From Lustribacter sp965277075 (GTDB lineage Bacteria > Vulcanimicrobiota > Vulcanimicrobiia > Vulcanimicrobiales > Vulcanimicrobiaceae): 64,000 bases of DNA. The translations under genes and the position numbers were made by a program. The notes under the pieces are model-generated. The model was given only the letters and a program-made list of their open reading frames with translations. It was not told the DNA's origin and did not search any database. The stretch spans positions 868,001 to 932,000 of the forward strand of contig OZ255707.1 in NCBI GenBank assembly GCA_965277075.1, read 5' to 3'. Positions 62,557 through 64,000 of the stretch are shown in pieces. Every line of letters starts with the position of its first letter. The stretch's first letter is position 1.

Positions 62557-62763
62557 ATGGACGACCGCTTCTTTTGCCCCGATTGTCATGCCGAGCACCG
62601 CGAGCCGCTGGACGCGAGTCTCGGCCATCTGAGCCGTTGCTCGGACTGCGTGCTGCTCCTCGAGGTCGGTGACCTCCGCGCGGCGGCGTCGAGACGCTGG
62701 CGATCGAGATTCACATCGCCGCGTAGTCCTCCAGGGGCGATTGGGCCATTCGGCCTTCGGTAG
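62557..62763 (+). CDS. small zinc-ribbon-like protein
   Basis: This 68-residue frame begins MDDRFFCPDCHAEHREPLDASLGHLSRCSDCVLLLEVG, with CPDC and CSDC at residues 7-10 and 28-31 and a nearby histidine pair, as in a treble-clef or zinc-ribbon fold. The C-terminal third is Arg/Ser/Pro-rich and may be disordered. It lies between the toxin-antitoxin pair and the flippase gene and has no good ribosome-binding site. The overlapping minus-strand frame at 62482-62799 lacks such motifs. Confidence 0.5.
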   Translation: MDDRFFCPDCHAEHREPLDASLGHLSRCSDCVLLLEVGDLRAAASRRWRSRFTSPRSPPGAIGPFGLR

Positions 62764-62819
62764 CGCCTTGGTTGGCCCGCGCGCCGGCTCCCGAGCCATG
62801 AGAACATCGGTGAACCGCT

Positions 62820-64000
62820 ATGCTGCGACGTATTACCGGCTTTCTGATGGCGTCCGCCGTGACGCAATCGATCGCAATTCTCGTCGGTATCGTCCAGGCG
62901 AGGACACTCGGACCCGGAGGCAAGAGCGTTCTCGCGTACGCGGCCGTCGGACTTTCGCTGGTGCTTACTGCGACGGACGGGTTGACGTCCGCCATCCTCG
63001 CACAGTCCGCCCGCGACAAACGAAGCGCCGCACTCGTTCACGCCGCGCTCCTTCGCACCGTTGGTGTCCTCGCGTTGCCGGCGACCGTGTTGATCGTCGC
63101 GGCCGGCATCCTGTTCCCATCGCAACGGCCGCTCATCGGCGCTGCCCTCGTCGTTCCGTTTGCGGTCTATGTTCAAGGAACACATGGCCTCTTGCTCGCC
63201 GCGGGCGCCGCGCGCTCGATCATCGTGCAAGACTCGTTCAACACGGTCGTCTTCGGCATCATTCTGGCGCCGCTGCTGATCTTCGCGCATCTGACGCCGT
63301 ACGCCGCGCTCGCGTTGTGGATCGTCGGTTGGATCGCGTCCGCGGTCTACGGCTTTTACGCGTGCCGCCGGCTCGATGAAGGAACCGCCGTCGCGCCCGC
63401 GCCCGCGATCAGACCTGCGGTACTGGAACAGATTCGCTGGGCGTTGAAAAATGGAGCCGTCTCGCTCGCGGGGTTCATCAACCTGCGGATCGACGTGTTC
63501 TTGGTAAGTGCGGTCATGGGTGCGCGCGAACTCGGCATCTATACGCTCTCGGTCGCCACCGGCGAACTCCTATGGAGCGCGAGTCAGCCGATCTGCTGGT
63601 CGAATCTCGATCGCGTCGCGGGCGCACCCTTCGCCGAAGCGTCGGCGCTCGTCGTGCGGCTCACGCGGAACATGTTTGCAATTCAGGTCGGTCTCGCCGT
63701 CATCGTCGCCCTCGTTGCACCGTGGCTGCTCACTGTCGTTTACGGCGCGCGCTTCGCGCAAAGCGGACTTGTCCTGATGTGCTTGCTCCCGGGAATGGCG
63801 CTCTACGCAGCGCGAATGCTCATGGGCTACTTCGTGCTCGTGCGGCTGGACCGGCCGCTGCTGCTCACCCTGACACAAGGCGCATCGGCGCTCGCGTGTG
63901 CGGTAATTTCGCTGCTCCTCTTTCCGTCGTATGGTATCGTGGGCGCTGCGGTTGCCACCTCGGTCACCTACAGTGTCGTCGTCGTGTTTATCGCCTTCGT
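62820..64000 (+). CDS. Wzx-like oligosaccharide flippase (partial, runs off window)
   Basis: The frame from ATG 62820 is open for 393 codons to the right edge. It begins MLRRITGFLMASAVTQSIAILVGIVQARTLGPGGKSVLAY, the usual opening of the polysaccharide flippase (MATE/MOP) superfamily, and has about ten hydrophobic segments with a conserved NLRIDVFLVSAVMGARELGIYTLSVA. These transporters move undecaprenyl-linked sugars across the inner membrane. The C-terminus and neighbouring glycan genes are outside the window. Confidence 0.85.
   Translation, partial: MLRRITGFLMASAVTQSIAILVGIVQARTLGPGGKSVLAYAAVGLSLVLTATDGLTSAILAQSARDKRSAALVHAALLRTVGVLALPATVLIVAAGILFPSQRPLIGAALVVPFAVYVQGTHGLLLAAGAARSIIVQDSFNTVVFGIILAPLLIFAHLTPYAALALWIVGWIASAVYGFYACRRLDEGTAVAPAPAIRPAVLEQIRWALKNGAVSLAGFINLRIDVFLVSAVMGARELGIYTLSVATGELLWSASQPICWSNLDRVAGAPFAEASALVVRLTRNMFAIQVGLAVIVALVAPWLLTVVYGARFAQSGLVLMCLLPGMALYAARMLMGYFVLVRLDRPLLLTLTQGASALACAVISLLLFPSYGIVGAAVATSVTYSVVVVFIAF

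Noticed and set aside
62482..62799. Minus-strand 105-codon frame upstream of the antitoxin
   Set aside because: Its N-terminal half is Arg/Pro-rich and it has no motif. The plus-strand frame with CPDC and CSDC is more protein-like.
1..64000. tRNA, rRNA or riboswitch genes
   Set aside because: I looked for T-loop and anticodon-arm patterns in the gaps between genes and saw none. A covariance-model search was not possible here.

Overview
The window is GC-rich, densely coded chromosomal DNA from a flagellated bacterium that appears to have an outer membrane. Two genes encode a secreted beta-barrel protein and a giant DUF7933/DUF11-type surface protein. The flagellar locus is ordered like the Firmicutes fla/che operon (fliF-G-H-I-J, MotE-like, fliK, flgD, TIGR02530, flgE, flbD, motAB, fliM, fliY, fliOPQR, flhB, flhA). 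GatCAB, MutS2 and a Gram-positive-type SOS box upstream of recA fit the same picture. Together these suggest a deep-branching diderm relative of Firmicutes and Actinobacteria, for example Eremiobacterota (WPS-2). That placement is inference and rests on no search. No tRNA, rRNA, CRISPR array or insertion sequence was seen.

Layout. Positions 1-53841 are almost entirely on the minus strand, so transcription runs from high to low coordinates. From right to left: a geranylgeranyl-reductase-type oxidoreductase and an orphan peptide-type ABC permease (51593-53841). Next is a FliA/WhiG-type sigma factor with a small charged protein and a second FliK-like/FlhB-like pair, then ftsY (47278-51468). A likely catabolic trio follows (amidohydrolase, NMT1/THI5-like binding protein, class II aldolase; 44655-47275). 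Then come recA (with an upstream SOS box), recX, a GH125 mannosidase and purA (40308-44471). The long flagellar cluster runs from fliF to flhA, followed by PilZ, a small membrane protein and an RlmD-type methyltransferase (16315-40144). Last are the beta-barrel/DUF7933 surface pair (7163-16209), gatC-gatA-gatB, mutS2, tyrS and a small zinc-ribbon gene.

The right end (53995-64000) has mixed orientation. It holds a K+-independent H+-pyrophosphatase, a membrane-anchored SpoIIE phosphatase fused to an RsbW-type kinase domain, a GAF-GGDEF-EAL protein, a small hypothetical, an amidohydrolase-family lipoprotein, a RES/Xre-ParS toxin-antitoxin pair, a zinc-ribbon ORF and the start of a Wzx-like flippase gene that runs off the window.

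How the genes fit together. The flagellar genes encode the C ring and MS ring (FliF, FliG, FliM, FliY), the export gate and ATPase (FliOPQR, FlhA, FlhB, FliH, FliI, FliJ), hook assembly (FlgD, FlgE, FliK), the stator (MotA, MotB) and accessory factors. FliE, FlgB, FlgC, FliL, flagellin and chemotaxis genes are absent here. A candidate sigma-28 promoter upstream of fliF links the operon to the sigma gene 11 kb away. PilZ next to flhA and a GGDEF-EAL protein suggest c-di-GMP control of motility. A TPR-glycosyltransferase inside the operon suggests glycosylation of an axial protein. Many gene junctions overlap as ATGA, GTGA or TAGTG, which implies translational coupling over long stretches.
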